Assembly (NCBI GenBank): GCA_012838445.1
Contig: DUPF01000029.1
Span: forward strand, 1 to 64,000
Reading direction: 5' to 3'
From: Intrasporangiaceae bacterium
Lineage (GTDB): Bacteria > Actinomycetota > Actinomycetes > Actinomycetales > Dermatophilaceae
DNA length: 64,000 nt
The notes beneath the pieces are model-generated. The model saw only the letters and a list, made by a program, of their open reading frames with translations. It had not been told where the DNA came from and made no database searches. Shown here one piece after another: positions 48,755 through 58,385 of the stretch. The position numbers were made by a program, and so were the translations under genes. Numbering within the stretch: position 1 is the first letter of the stretch; each line of letters starts with the position of its first letter.

Positions 48755-49705
48755 CTAGGGCCGGGTCGGGTCGGCGTGGTAGTCCTCGTCGTACCCGTCG
48801 TCGTCGCGGCCGGCGAAGTATCCAGGGGGATAGATCGGGATCGGTGAGGTGTCGGCCAAACGGCCCTCCGTCGAGCTGTAGAGCATCCGCGGGGCCGGGT
48901 CGCCTGCCGGCCGGCGCCGTGTCGGTGCGCCACGGTCCGCGTCGTCGAAGTCGTCGGCATAGCCGTCATGGTGATGCTCGTCGTACTCGTCGAGGCCATC
49001 GTCGAAGTCGTCCGGGTAGTCAGCCTCACCCGGCCCGTGGCCACCTCGGCGGCGGGTCAACGTCTCGATCCGGCGCCGGAACCGATGCTTCTTGCGGCCC
49101 CCGGTGCGCGGGTCCTCACCGATGATGATGTGGCACAGCTCCTGGTAGTTCTCCCGCGGGTAGGGGATGTAGCTGATGTCGTGCAGCGCCTGCTCCTGAC
49201 CGGCGCTCTCGATGGTGATGCTCCCGTAGCCGATGAGTTCCCCGAGGAAACTGCGGTGGTACTTCATGTCGGTGACCTTCTGCACCTTCATGCTGTCCAC
49301 CGTCGTCGACAGCACGCCGTACATCTTCAGCACCCGCTGGTCGGTGGCCAGGAAGAAGTGCCGGCTCCACTTCAACCACCGGACGCCGAGCCAGACGAGC
49401 GCGACGAGGACGGCGACGAGGAAGACGTCCTGCGTCGAGCGCAGCGCTCCTGGGTCGGAGACGGCCCGCAGGAAGAAAGCGAACGCCGCTACGACCGCGA
49501 GCGCCGGTTTGAGGAGGACGATCGGGTGCTGCCGGGTGCCGATCCGGATCCGTTCGGCCTCGGAGAGATGGTCCCGCAGGTGTGGGTTGCGGGTGGCGAA
49601 CTCGATGTCCCGGGTGATCTGCGGCCGGGGACGCGACACCTGCACCGAGGGGCGCCACGAGGGGCCGCCACCGACGTGGCGGATCGGGCCGTCGTCGTAG
49701 GCCAT
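48755..49705 (-). CDS. PH (bPH2/DUF304-like) domain membrane protein
   Basis: Start MAYDDGPIRHVGGG (49705); FFLATDQRVLKMYGVLSTTVDSMKVQKVTDMKYHRSFLGELIGYGSITIESAGQEQALHDISYIPYP. Confidence 0.85.
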   Translation of the reverse strand: MAYDDGPIRHVGGGPSWRPSVQVSRPRPQITRDIEFATRNPHLRDHLSEAERIRIGTRQHPIVLLKPALAVVAAFAFFLRAVSDPGALRSTQDVFLVAVLVALVWLGVRWLKWSRHFFLATDQRVLKMYGVLSTTVDSMKVQKVTDMKYHRSFLGELIGYGSITIESAGQEQALHDISYIPYPRENYQELCHIIIGEDPRTGGRKKHRFRRRIETLTRRRGGHGPGEADYPDDFDDGLDEYDEHHHDGYADDFDDADRGAPTRRRPAGDPAPRMLYSSTEGRLADTSPIPIYPPGYFAGRDDDGYDEDYHADPTRP

Positions 49706-49715
49706 GGCGGCGGTG

Positions 49716-49886
49716 CTAGCCGCGGGTGAGCAGCTGGTTGAAGAACTCGAAGATGTTGCGGATCCCGCCGTAGATGATGTCCCAGATAGAGCGGAAGATA
49801 TCCGCAGCGCTTCCCGGGTTGGTGAGGATCGCATACAGGAAGAAGATGACGACGATCCACGTCACGATCTTCTTGATCGGGGGCAT
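49716..49886 (-). CDS. Small single-pass membrane protein (56 aa)
   Basis: MPPIKKIVTWIVVIFFLYAILTNPGSAADIFRSIWDIIYGGIRNIFEFFNQLLTRG; directly upstream of and collinear with the PH-domain gene. Confidence 0.65.
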   Translation of the reverse strand: MPPIKKIVTWIVVIFFLYAILTNPGSAADIFRSIWDIIYGGIRNIFEFFNQLLTRG

Positions 49887-49995
49887 GCGCCTCTCCTTTG
49901 CGGGGGTTTCGGTGCGTGGGCACCACACAGTCACGTCCAGGCAAGTGTGGCAGGTGGGACTGCTGTGACTCGGTATGCGGTACTCGCCCGGCGTG

Positions 49996-50442
49996 TCATT
50001 CTCCGGTCGGACGGCGGTGGCCGGCGAAGAAGTCGGTGAGCAGCGCAGCACACTCGGGTTCCCGCACGCCGGCAACCACCTCGACCTGGTGCAAGGCGGC
50101 ACGGTCGCGGACCACATCCCAGACCGAACCGCAGGCGCCCGCCTTGTCGTCCCAGGCACCGAAGACGACCCGGTCGATACGGGCCTGGATGAGGGCGCCG
50201 GCGCACATCAGGCACGGCTCGAGGGAGACGACGAGGGTGCAGCCGCTCAGCCGCCACGTGCCCAGGTGTCGGCTCGCCTCCCGGAGGGCGAGGACCTCGG
50301 CATGACCGGTGGGATCGTGGTCGCGTTCGCGCACGTTGTGGCCCCGACCGATGATCGTGCCCCCCCGATCGAGGACGACCGCACCGACTGGGACGTCACC
50401 GTGCGCCAGGCAGGTCCGAGCCAGCCGCAACGGCTCGTCCAT
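49996..50442 (-). CDS. tadA: tRNA-specific adenosine deaminase (start uncertain; alternative ATG at 50496)
   Basis: HGDVPVGAVVLDRGG, TGHAEVLALREASRHLGTWRL, SLEPCLMCAGALIQARIDRVVFGAWDDKAGACGS. Confidence 0.9.
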   Translation of the reverse strand: MDEPLRLARTCLAHGDVPVGAVVLDRGGTIIGRGHNVRERDHDPTGHAEVLALREASRHLGTWRLSGCTLVVSLEPCLMCAGALIQARIDRVVFGAWDDKAGACGSVWDVVRDRAALHQVEVVAGVREPECAALLTDFFAGHRRPTGE

Positions 50443-50494
50443 CCACGACGCATACGGTGTTCCGGGTGCCAGGCTCACGCGATAAGTTTCCCCC

Positions 50495-51139
50495 ATGCGA
50501 GTCATCAACCCGGACCACCCGCTCATCGCCCACAAACTCACCTACCTGCGCGACGAGCGGACCGACAGCCCGACCTTCCGTCGGCTCGCCGAGGAACTCA
50601 TGACGCTGCTCGCCTACGAGGCCACCCGGGACGTGCGCGTCGAACCGTTCCAAATCGTCACCCCGGTCGCCCCGACAACGGGCATCAAACTCTCCAAACC
50701 CAAGCCGCTCATCGTCCCGATCCTGCGCGCCGGCCTCGGCATGCTCGAAGGCATGGTCCGGCTGCTGCCCTCCGCTGAGGTCGGCTTCCTCGGGATGGCC
50801 CGCGACGAGGAGACCCTCGAGCCGACGACCTACGCCAACCGGCTCCCGGACGACCTGTCCGGTCGTCAGGTGTACGTCCTCGACCCGATGCTCGCCACCG
50901 GCGGTTCCATGGTCGACGCGATCTGGTTCCTCATCGAACGCGGTGCCGACGACATCACCGCCGTCACCCTCCTGGCCGCTCCCGAGGGCGTCGAACACCT
51001 GCGCACCTCCCTGGCCGACGCCGTCCCCTCCATCACCCTCGTGACCGGTGCCATCGACGAGCGTCTCAATGACGTCGGATACATCGTCCCGGGCCTCGGC
51101 GACGCCGGCGACCGGCTCTACGGGGTGGCTGCCCAGTAG
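50495..51139 (+). CDS. upp: Uracil phosphoribosyltransferase
   Basis: 214 aa; [60 protein letters not shown]. Confidence 0.97.
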   Translation: MRVINPDHPLIAHKLTYLRDERTDSPTFRRLAEELMTLLAYEATRDVRVEPFQIVTPVAPTTGIKLSKPKPLIVPILRAGLGMLEGMVRLLPSAEVGFLGMARDEETLEPTTYANRLPDDLSGRQVYVLDPMLATGGSMVDAIWFLIERGADDITAVTLLAAPEGVEHLRTSLADAVPSITLVTGAIDERLNDVGYIVPGLGDAGDRLYGVAAQ

Positions 51140-51305
51140 TCGTGCTGTAGCCCCCTGGCCGCCCTCGTTGAGAGATGGTTCTGGGACCGGTTCTGGCGAG
51201 GAAGTGGGCCTGGAACCATCCGTCGACTGGGGGTGGGGGGCCCGTCGCTCGGGTGGCGGTGGGACCCGTCGCTCGTTCCTCGCTCCGGGTCCCGCAGCAT
51301 CCAAT

Positions 51306-51356
51306 AAATGCAATGAGCCGCCCACTTGCTTCGCTTCGGGGCGGCTCATTGCATTT
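51306..51356. terminator. Perfect 18-bp stem-loop immediately 3' of tRNA-Ser(CGA)
   Basis: AAATGCAATGAGCCGCCC - 15-nt loop - GGGCGGCTCATTGCATTT. Confidence 0.7.
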
Positions 51357-51358
51357 GG

Positions 51359-51445
51359 CGGTGGCGGTGGGATTTGAACCCACGGAGGGCGTGAACCCTC
51401 ACACGCTTTCGAGGCGTGCTCCTTCGGCCGCTCGGACACGCCACC
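51359..51445 (-). tRNA. tRNA-Ser (anticodon CGA)
   Basis: Reverse complement GGTGGCGTGTCCGAGCGGCCGAAGGAGCACGCCTCGAAAGCGTGTGAGGG...GGGTTCAAATCCCACCGCCACCG: type II tRNA with long variable arm, CTCGAAA anticodon loop. Confidence 0.95.
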
Positions 51446-51508
51446 GCGGACGAGGGTACCCGAGATGCCGTCCCGACCGAAAATCATCACCCGCCTAGGC
51501 TGAGCCCC

Positions 51509-52546
51509 ATGACACTCCCACTCCGGATCGGATACAAGGCCTCGGCCGAGCAGTTCGACCCCGCCCGACTGGCCGGGTATGCAGTGCTCGCCGAGGAGCT
51601 CGGCCTCGACTCGGTGACCATCAGCGACCACTTCCAGCCGTGGCGGGTCACCGGCGGCCACTCGCCGAACGCCCTGACCTGGCTCGGGTTCGTCGCCGCC
51701 CGCACCGAACGCGTCACCCTCGGCACGAGCGTGCTCACCCCGACGTTCCGCTACAACCCGGCCGTCATCGCCCAGCACTACGCCACGCTCGCCTGTCTGG
51801 CGCCGGGGCGGGTCATCGCCGGCGTCGGCACGGGGGAGGCGCTCAACGAGGTCGCGGTCGGCGCACTCGCCAACGACGAGTGGCCGGAGTTCAAGGAACG
51901 CTTCGCCCGGCTGCGTGAGGCGGTCGACCTGATGACCCAGTTGTGGGAGGGGGAGCCGGTCGACTTCGACGGGGAGTTCTATCGCACCCGCGGAGCCGTG
52001 ATCTACGACCGGCCCGAGGAACGCATACCCGTCTATATCGCGGCCGGTGGCCCGATGATGGCGCGCTATGCTGGTCGCTACGGGGCGGGCATGATCTGCA
52101 CCTCCGGCAAGGGGCGCGAGCTCTATGCGGACGGGCTGCTGCCCGGGCTGGCCACCGGCGCGGCCGCCAAGGGGCGCGACGTCAACCAGATCGACCGGAT
52201 GATCGAGATGAAGGTCTCCTGGGACCCCGACGCGGACCGGGCACTGGAGAACACGAGGTTCTGGGCGCCGCTGTCGTTGTCGGCCGAGCAGAAACACTCC
52301 GTCGACTCGCCGGCAGAGATGGAACGTCTCGCCGACGCCCTCCCGATCGAGCAGGTCGCCAAACGCTGGATCGTCTCGCACAAACCCGACGAGATCGTCT
52401 CTGCCGTCAAGGAATACACCGACCTCGGCTTCAATCACCTCGTCGTCCATGCCCCCGGCGACGACCAGGAACGATTCCTGCGCACCTTCGCCGACGAGGT
52501 CCTGCCGGGAATGCGCGAACTCACTCCGGGGATGATGCAGTTATGA
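51509..52546 (+). CDS. fgd: F420-dependent glucose-6-phosphate dehydrogenase-like LLM oxidoreductase
   Basis: [71 protein letters not shown] closely match the actinobacterial FGD family. Confidence 0.85.
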   Translation: MTLPLRIGYKASAEQFDPARLAGYAVLAEELGLDSVTISDHFQPWRVTGGHSPNALTWLGFVAARTERVTLGTSVLTPTFRYNPAVIAQHYATLACLAPGRVIAGVGTGEALNEVAVGALANDEWPEFKERFARLREAVDLMTQLWEGEPVDFDGEFYRTRGAVIYDRPEERIPVYIAAGGPMMARYAGRYGAGMICTSGKGRELYADGLLPGLATGAAAKGRDVNQIDRMIEMKVSWDPDADRALENTRFWAPLSLSAEQKHSVDSPAEMERLADALPIEQVAKRWIVSHKPDEIVSAVKEYTDLGFNHLVVHAPGDDQERFLRTFADEVLPGMRELTPGMMQL

Positions 52547-53604
52547 GTGCACACCTCGGCCACCAGCCGCTCACCGGCATCCGGATCATCGAGATCGACG
52601 GACTTGGACCGGTCCCCTACGCCTGCCGACTGCTCCACGGACTCGGCGCCGACGTCCTGCGGATCACCCGTCCCACCGCCGGCCCGCTCGAGGGGGTCGG
52701 GAGGGCGCTGACCGTCGGACGTCCCACCCGCACCGTCGACCTGAAGACCGACGACGGCCGCCGGGAGGTGTTCGACCTGCTCCACAAGGCCGACGTCATC
52801 GTCGAGGGGTTGCGGCCCGGGGCGATGGAGCGCCTCGGGCTCGGACCTCGGGAGGTGCAGCGGCGCTTCCCGCGGGTCGTCTACGCCCGGATGACCGGGT
52901 GGGGACAGGACGGTCCGCTCGCGCAGCGGGCCGGGCACGACATCACGTATGCGGCCCTCGCCGGGGTCCTGCATCTCGCCGGATCGCCCGAGCAACCCCA
53001 CCCGCCGGCCAACCTGCTCGCCGACTTCGGCGGCGGGTCCACCTTCCTCGTCATCGGCATCCTCGCGGCTCTGCTGGAGCGGGAGCGCACCGGCGCCGGT
53101 CAGGTCGTGGACGCGGCGATGGTCGACGGCGCGGTGTCACTGAGCACGATGCTGCACGGGCTGGCGGCGCAGGGCATGTGGTCGGCGCAGCGCGGGACGA
53201 ACCTGCTCGACGGGGGTGCCCCGTTCTATTCGACCTATCGCTGCTCGGACGGTGGGTTCGTCGCCGTCGGGGCGCTCGAGCCGCAGTTCTACCGGGCCAT
53301 GATCGAAGGGCTCGGCCTGGCCGAAAGCTTTGCCGCAGAAGGGATCTCGCAGGAGGATCTGACGAGCTGGCCGCGGATGCGTGCAGCCTTCGTCGAGGTC
53401 TTCGCCACCCGCACCCGGGACGAGTGGGCCGAGGTGTTCGTCGACACGGACGCCTGCGTCGCCCCGGTCCTTACCCTGCAGGAGTCGACGAAACATCCGC
53501 ACCTGCAGGCGCGAGGCGTCTTCACCGAGCAGGGCGGTGCCGTCCTGCCCCGGGTCGCGCCCCGGTTCAGCGGACCGGACTCGATCGACCTGCCGCGTCC
53601 CTGA
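52543..53604 (+). CDS. CaiB/BaiF CoA-transferase family protein (alpha-methylacyl-CoA racemase-like)
   Basis: ATG overlaps the fgd stop; [65 protein letters not shown]. Confidence 0.9.
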   Translation: MSAHLGHQPLTGIRIIEIDGLGPVPYACRLLHGLGADVLRITRPTAGPLEGVGRALTVGRPTRTVDLKTDDGRREVFDLLHKADVIVEGLRPGAMERLGLGPREVQRRFPRVVYARMTGWGQDGPLAQRAGHDITYAALAGVLHLAGSPEQPHPPANLLADFGGGSTFLVIGILAALLERERTGAGQVVDAAMVDGAVSLSTMLHGLAAQGMWSAQRGTNLLDGGAPFYSTYRCSDGGFVAVGALEPQFYRAMIEGLGLAESFAAEGISQEDLTSWPRMRAAFVEVFATRTRDEWAEVFVDTDACVAPVLTLQESTKHPHLQARGVFTEQGGAVLPRVAPRFSGPDSIDLPRP

Positions 53605-53619
53605 CGGCAGACCGACAGG

Positions 53620-54558
53620 TCACACGATTCGCCAGAACGGTTCGAGGGCGGCCACCTCGGCCCATGCAGCGAGACAGTCCGCACGGGTCGGGACCGGGCC
53701 GTCCCCGCCGGAGACGAGCCCGAGCCGCTCCCGCAATTCCGCGGCGACGGCATGGTCGTTGAAGAGCCCGAACGCATCCTGGAGGCCGGCCACGGTCGCC
53801 GCGAAATGCAGCGGGACGGAGACCTCGGTGCCGTCCTCGTCGCGGACGGCACCCGCCGCATACAGGGTGTCGAAGAACTCGCACCCGTAGCGCAGCTTCT
53901 TGCCCTCGATCCGGATCCGGTGCAACGCATGGTCCGACATCGACCGCAGCCACGGTCCGGCGTGCAACACCCGCCGATACCGGTGGTCCAGCGCCGCATC
54001 GGTGACGACCCGCGCCGGACTGTCCCGCAGGTCGGCGACATGGTCCAGCCAGGTCGGCGCCGAACGCCACCGGGCGAAGTCGGACCAGATCTGCACCCAG
54101 GCGGTGCTCTCGAGGGCCTCCCGGGCCTCCGCATACGCCTTGGTGCGGGCCCGCTCCAACCGGTCCACATCCGCTGCCGACCACCCCTCGTCCCGGGCTC
54201 GGGCCAGGGCGACGTCGAGGTCCCGGGCCGGGCCGAGCGGGACGAGGATGAGTCGCAGTCGGGCCTTGATGTCCATCGCCACCCGGTCGTCGCGGACGAG
54301 TCGACGGCTCAGCGAGAACAGGGCCCGCAGCCGGCGGGTGGAGACCCGCGTCTGGTGCAGACAGTCCGGATGCTCCTGCTCCAGCCAGCAGGCCTGGTTC
54401 GGTGCGAAGTGCGCCAGGCAGGCGTCGATTGCGACCTGGATCGCCTCACCGGCCGTGGCGTCGGCCGGGATGACGACCGGGGCGGACTTGGTCGCCGGGG
54501 AATCGATCGGAGCGGTTGAGGTGCTCAGCAGGGGCCCTTCTCCGGGAACTCGTTCCAC
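53620..54558 (-). CDS. CHAD domain protein (start uncertain)
   Basis: DCLHQTRVSTRRLRALFSLSRRLV, GPARDLDVALARAR, LHRIRIEGKKLRYGCEFF; no in-frame ATG near the 5' end, GTG at 54558 overlaps the upstream gene. Confidence 0.82.
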   Translation of the reverse strand: MERVPGEGPLLSTSTAPIDSPATKSAPVVIPADATAGEAIQVAIDACLAHFAPNQACWLEQEHPDCLHQTRVSTRRLRALFSLSRRLVRDDRVAMDIKARLRLILVPLGPARDLDVALARARDEGWSAADVDRLERARTKAYAEAREALESTAWVQIWSDFARWRSAPTWLDHVADLRDSPARVVTDAALDHRYRRVLHAGPWLRSMSDHALHRIRIEGKKLRYGCEFFDTLYAAGAVRDEDGTEVSVPLHFAATVAGLQDAFGLFNDHAVAAELRERLGLVSGGDGPVPTRADCLAAWAEVAALEPFWRIV

Positions 54559-55016
54559 TCCTGGAACGCGTCGCCGAGGACGACGTCGAGAGTGGAGCCA
54601 TCCCGCTCCACCGGGGTCATCGACACACTCTGGCCGTAGTCCTGCTTGAACGAGGTCGCGTAGGGCTTCCCTGCAGGGCCGAATCGGATCTCGACGTGGC
54701 CGGGCAACTTCTTGCGCTCGGGGTCGTTGGCCACCTTGCCGACCTTGAAACCGGCTGCGGTGAGGGCATCTGCAGCGCTGCGGGCCAATCCAGAGCGGTT
54801 CGTTGCGTTGTAGACGTTGAACGTCGCGGCCTTGGCGTCGATGCATCCCGACTCAGTCGTCTTGCCACCGGACTCCGCCTCCCCGTCTCGCATGTACGCC
54901 CACGCCCACCAGAACGCACCGAAGAGCAACAGCAGCGTCAGCAGCATGGTGATCGCGGTGCGCCGTTGCCGGCGTCGCTTCGTCGACATGCCGCTCTCGT
55001 AGACGTAGTCGCTCAT
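54525..55016 (-). CDS. LytR_C (LytR/CpsA/Psr C-terminal-like) domain protein
   Basis: 163 aa; TM anchor; FNVYNATNRSGLARSAADALTAAGFKVGKVAND. Confidence 0.85.
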   Translation of the reverse strand: MSDYVYESGMSTKRRRQRRTAITMLLTLLLLFGAFWWAWAYMRDGEAESGGKTTESGCIDAKAATFNVYNATNRSGLARSAADALTAAGFKVGKVANDPERKKLPGHVEIRFGPAGKPYATSFKQDYGQSVSMTPVERDGSTLDVVLGDAFQEWNEFPEKGPC

Positions 55017-55082
55017 CTCTCTTCTCTCTCGGCCGCTCCGGAGGTGACGGTCCCGGTGCGTTCCCGTCCCGCAGTCAGCACC

Positions 55083-55379
55083 TTAGTGAACGACCAGGAC
55101 TCGGGCGTGGAGGGTGGCTCGTTGCTGCAGCGCGGCGCGCAGCGCCCGGTGCAGCCCCTCTTCGAGGTAGAGGTCGCCCTCCCAGTCCACGACATGGGCG
55201 AACAGGTCCCCGTAGAAGGTCGAGTCCTCGGACAGCAGGGTCCCCAGGTCGATGCTCCGTTTGGTCGTGATCAGGTCATCGAGTCGGACCAGCCGCGGCG
55301 GCACGTCGGCCCAGTCCTTCGGAGTCACTTTGCCGTGGTCCGGGTAGGGGCGCGAGTCGCCGACAGCCTTGAAGATCAC
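55083..55379 (-). CDS. Conserved actinobacterial protein often annotated as VapB-family antitoxin
   Basis: MIFKAVGDSRPYPDHGKVTPKDWADVPPRLVRLDDLITTKRSIDLGTLLSEDSTFYGDLFAHVVDWEGDLYLEEGLHRALRAALQQRATLHARVLVVH; no partner toxin beside it. Confidence 0.65.
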   Translation of the reverse strand: MIFKAVGDSRPYPDHGKVTPKDWADVPPRLVRLDDLITTKRSIDLGTLLSEDSTFYGDLFAHVVDWEGDLYLEEGLHRALRAALQQRATLHARVLVVH

Positions 55380-55488
55380 GGGTGCAGCCTACGAGGTATG
55401 TACCTCTCCCGCCGAACGTTGCCCGGACGCCCGACGCGGTCGTTATCGAAACGCAAGGGGGGCGCCCGGACGGGCTAGCCTGGGGCGC

Positions 55489-57285
55489 GTGAGTGACGAC
55501 GCCGTGAACACCCCAGAGGTCCCCTCCCAGGACGGTCCCACCGAGTCCGTGGTCGAGTTGCGCCGCTCGCCGGTGCCCCGGGTCGGCTTCGACGACGAGG
55601 CCCCGGCTGCTGCTGCGGAGTCCGCGGGGGCGCCTGCGCAGGCCGCTCCGGCGACGGAGGAGCCAGGTCTGATCACCCAGATCCGGGAGGGGTATGCGTT
55701 CAGCGGCTCGGCACTGCACTTCGGCGCCGCGGTCGTCGACGGGGTGGCCTACCCCGACGCGCCGGTGCGCATCCCGCTGTCGATGATGAACCGGCACGGG
55801 CTCGTCGCCGGGGCGACCGGCACGGGCAAGACCAAGACCCTGCAACTCATGGCCGAACAGCTCATCGAGCAGGGTGTGCCGGTCTTCCTCGCCGACATCA
55901 AGGGTGACCTGTCCGGGATGGCGAGCCCGGGTGAGTCGAACTCGTTCATCGAGAAGCGGATCGCCGATATCGGTCTGACGTGGCAACCGCGGGCCTACCC
56001 GGCTGAGTTCTTCTCCCTCGGCGGCCAGGGCAAGGGGATCCCGATCCGGGCGAGTGTCTCCCAGTTCGGTCCCATCCTCATGTCGAAGGTGTTGGGGCTG
56101 AACCAGACTCAAGAGTCGAGCCTGACGCTGATCTTCCACTACGCGGACAGCAAGGGGTTGTGGCTCGACACGCTCGATGACCTGCGTTCGGTCATCCAGT
56201 TCCTCACCTCGGACGCAGGCAAGCCCGAGCTCAAGGAGATCGGCGGCATCTCGACCGCGACCGCCGGGGTCATCCTGCGGGAACTGACCGCGTTCGGCGC
56301 CAAGGGGGCCGACGCGTTCTTCGGGTTGCCCGAGTTCGACAGCGCCGACTTCATCCGGACCCGACCGGACGGCACCGGCGTCCTCTCGCTCCTGGAGTTG
56401 CCCGCGGTCCAGAACCAGCCGGAGGTGTTCTCGACCTTCCTCATGTGGCTGCTCGCCGACCTGTTCGCGACGCTGCCCGAGGAGGGAGACCTCGACAAGC
56501 CGAAGCTCGTCTTCTTCTTCGACGAGGCGCACCTGCTCTTCAACGGGGCGTCCAAGGAGTTCCTCAACGCGATCCAGCAGACGGTGCGGCTGATCCGGTC
56601 CAAGGGCGTCGGTGTCTTCTTCGTCACCCAGTCGCCGAAGGACGTCCCCGCCGACGTCCTCGCCCAACTCGGCAACCGGGTCCAGCACGCGCTGCGCGCC
56701 TTCACCCCCGACGACCAGAAGGCGCTGCGGGCGGCGGCGCGGACCTACCCGCACACCGAGTACGACATCGAGACGCTGCTCACCTCGACCGGCATCGGCG
56801 AGGCCGTCATCACCGTCCTGTCCGAGAAGGGCGCCCCGACCCCGGTCGCCTGGACCCGGATGCGCTCACCGCAGTCGCTCATGGACCCGTCCCCGGACGC
56901 CGTCCTCGATGCGACGATCGACGCCTCCCCGCTCAAGAGCAAGTACTGGGAGCCGCTGGAGCGTGAGTCGGCCTACGAGATGCTCGAGGCGGAGGCCGCC
57001 AAACGGACCGCCGAGGAGGAGCAGGCCCGGATCGAGGCCGAGAACCAGCGCATCCGGGAGGCCGCCGCCAAGCAGGAGGAGAAGGAGCGCCTCGCGGCGG
57101 AGAAGGCCGCCGAGCGGGAGCGGATCGCCGCCGAGAAGGAGGCGGCCCGCAGGGCCAAGGAGGATCCCGGACTCGTCGGCTCGGTGGTCAAATCAGGCGC
57201 CTTCCGGTCGATGCTGCGCTCCGCGGGCACCGTGATCGGCCGCGAGATCACCCGCTCCATCCTCGGCAACTCCCGGCGCCGGTGA
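55489..57285 (+). CDS. HerA-like/DUF853 ATPase (helicase HerA-like C-terminal domain)
   Basis: GTG start (VSDDAVNTPEVP); NRHGLVAGATGTGKTKTLQLMAEQL Walker A, VFFFDEAHLLFNGASKEFL, GVFFVTQSPKDVPADVLAQLGNRVQHALRAFTPDDQKAL. Confidence 0.9.
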   Translation: MSDDAVNTPEVPSQDGPTESVVELRRSPVPRVGFDDEAPAAAAESAGAPAQAAPATEEPGLITQIREGYAFSGSALHFGAAVVDGVAYPDAPVRIPLSMMNRHGLVAGATGTGKTKTLQLMAEQLIEQGVPVFLADIKGDLSGMASPGESNSFIEKRIADIGLTWQPRAYPAEFFSLGGQGKGIPIRASVSQFGPILMSKVLGLNQTQESSLTLIFHYADSKGLWLDTLDDLRSVIQFLTSDAGKPELKEIGGISTATAGVILRELTAFGAKGADAFFGLPEFDSADFIRTRPDGTGVLSLLELPAVQNQPEVFSTFLMWLLADLFATLPEEGDLDKPKLVFFFDEAHLLFNGASKEFLNAIQQTVRLIRSKGVGVFFVTQSPKDVPADVLAQLGNRVQHALRAFTPDDQKALRAAARTYPHTEYDIETLLTSTGIGEAVITVLSEKGAPTPVAWTRMRSPQSLMDPSPDAVLDATIDASPLKSKYWEPLERESAYEMLEAEAAKRTAEEEQARIEAENQRIREAAAKQEEKERLAAEKAAERERIAAEKEAARRAKEDPGLVGSVVKSGAFRSMLRSAGTVIGREITRSILGNSRRR

Positions 57286-58385
57286 GGGCCGCGCATTCCC
57301 AGGGGAACAACCCCTGGTGGGAACAGCCGTGCCGGATCCCCGCGCCGGATCATGCGCAGGCAGCCCGGTCCAGGCAGACGGAGCTGACCAAACCGCCCGG
57401 GTCGCTCGGCGCACTGGAGGACCTGGCCGTCACGCTGGCCGGTCTGCAGCACACCGACCACCCGCGCGCGCAGCAGGTGCCGGTGCTCGTCTTCGCCGCG
57501 GACCACGGCGTCACCGCCCAGGGGATCTCCGCCTTCCCTGCGGAGGTCACCGTGCAGATGCTCGCCAACTTCGCCTCCGGCGGCGCCGCCATCGCCGTGC
57601 TCGCCCGGGAGCTCGACCTGCCGCTGCACGTCTGGGACGTCGGCACCTGCTCCCCGGAGCCGGTCCCCGGCGTCACGACCGCCCGGACCCGGCTCGGCAC
57701 CGACGACTTCTCGCTGACCGCCGCCATGTCGGGCGCCGACCTCGACCACGCGCTGTCGGTCGGGGCGGGAGCGGTCCGGGACCTCGCTGGTGACGGTGCA
57801 TCACGCGGCGCGGACCTGATCATCCTCGGCGACATGGGGATCGGCAACACCACGGCCGCGAGCGCCCTCACCTGTGCCCTGACCGCGCTCCCGCCCGAAC
57901 TGCTCACCGGCCGCGGCACCGGCCTGGACGAGCCGGGAGTGCGGCGCAAACAAGCCGTCATCGAGGCCGCCCTGGACCGGCACCGCGATGCGATCGATGC
58001 GGCGGCGACACCAGCCCACGAGGCGCTGCGTCGCGTCGGTGGACTCGAACTGGCCGCCCTCGCCGGCGCGATGATCGCCGCCGCCCAGCACGGCATACCC
58101 GTCCTCGTCGATGGGTTCGTCGTCTCTGCGGCCGCGCTCGCCGCCGTCCGGCTCAACCCCGGCGTGCGCGACTGGCTGGTCTTCACGCACTGCTCCGCCG
58201 AGCGCGGTCACCGCGCACTGCTCGAGGTCCTCGAGGCCCGACCGCTGCTCGACCTCGGGATGCGGCTCGGGGAGGCCTCCGGCGCCGCCGTCGCGCTGCC
58301 GCTCGTCCGGCTCGCGTGCGCGCTGCACTCCGGGATGGCGACCTTCGCTGAGGCTGCGGTCGCCACCGCCGGGGATGGACCGTGA
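57282..58385 (+). CDS. cobT: Nicotinate-nucleotide-dimethylbenzimidazole phosphoribosyltransferase
   Basis: 367 aa; TKPPGSLGALEDLAVTLAGLQ, FAADHGVTAQGISAFPAEVTVQM, LGDMGIGNTTAASAL. Confidence 0.92.
   Translation: MRAAHSQGNNPWWEQPCRIPAPDHAQAARSRQTELTKPPGSLGALEDLAVTLAGLQHTDHPRAQQVPVLVFAADHGVTAQGISAFPAEVTVQMLANFASGGAAIAVLARELDLPLHVWDVGTCSPEPVPGVTTARTRLGTDDFSLTAAMSGADLDHALSVGAGAVRDLAGDGASRGADLIILGDMGIGNTTAASALTCALTALPPELLTGRGTGLDEPGVRRKQAVIEAALDRHRDAIDAAATPAHEALRRVGGLELAALAGAMIAAAQHGIPVLVDGFVVSAAALAAVRLNPGVRDWLVFTHCSAERGHRALLEVLEARPLLDLGMRLGEASGAAVALPLVRLACALHSGMATFAEAAVATAGDGP

Noticed and set aside
51066-51383. Small ORFs reading through the tRNA-Ser/hairpin region (e.g. [23 protein letters not shown])
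   Set aside because: These are the usual spurious translations of tRNA and hairpin sequence.
55083-55379. Toxin-antitoxin system (VapB-like name for this family)
   Set aside because: No toxin partner on either side; the family label is probably a database-derived misnomer, so not reported as a TA system.
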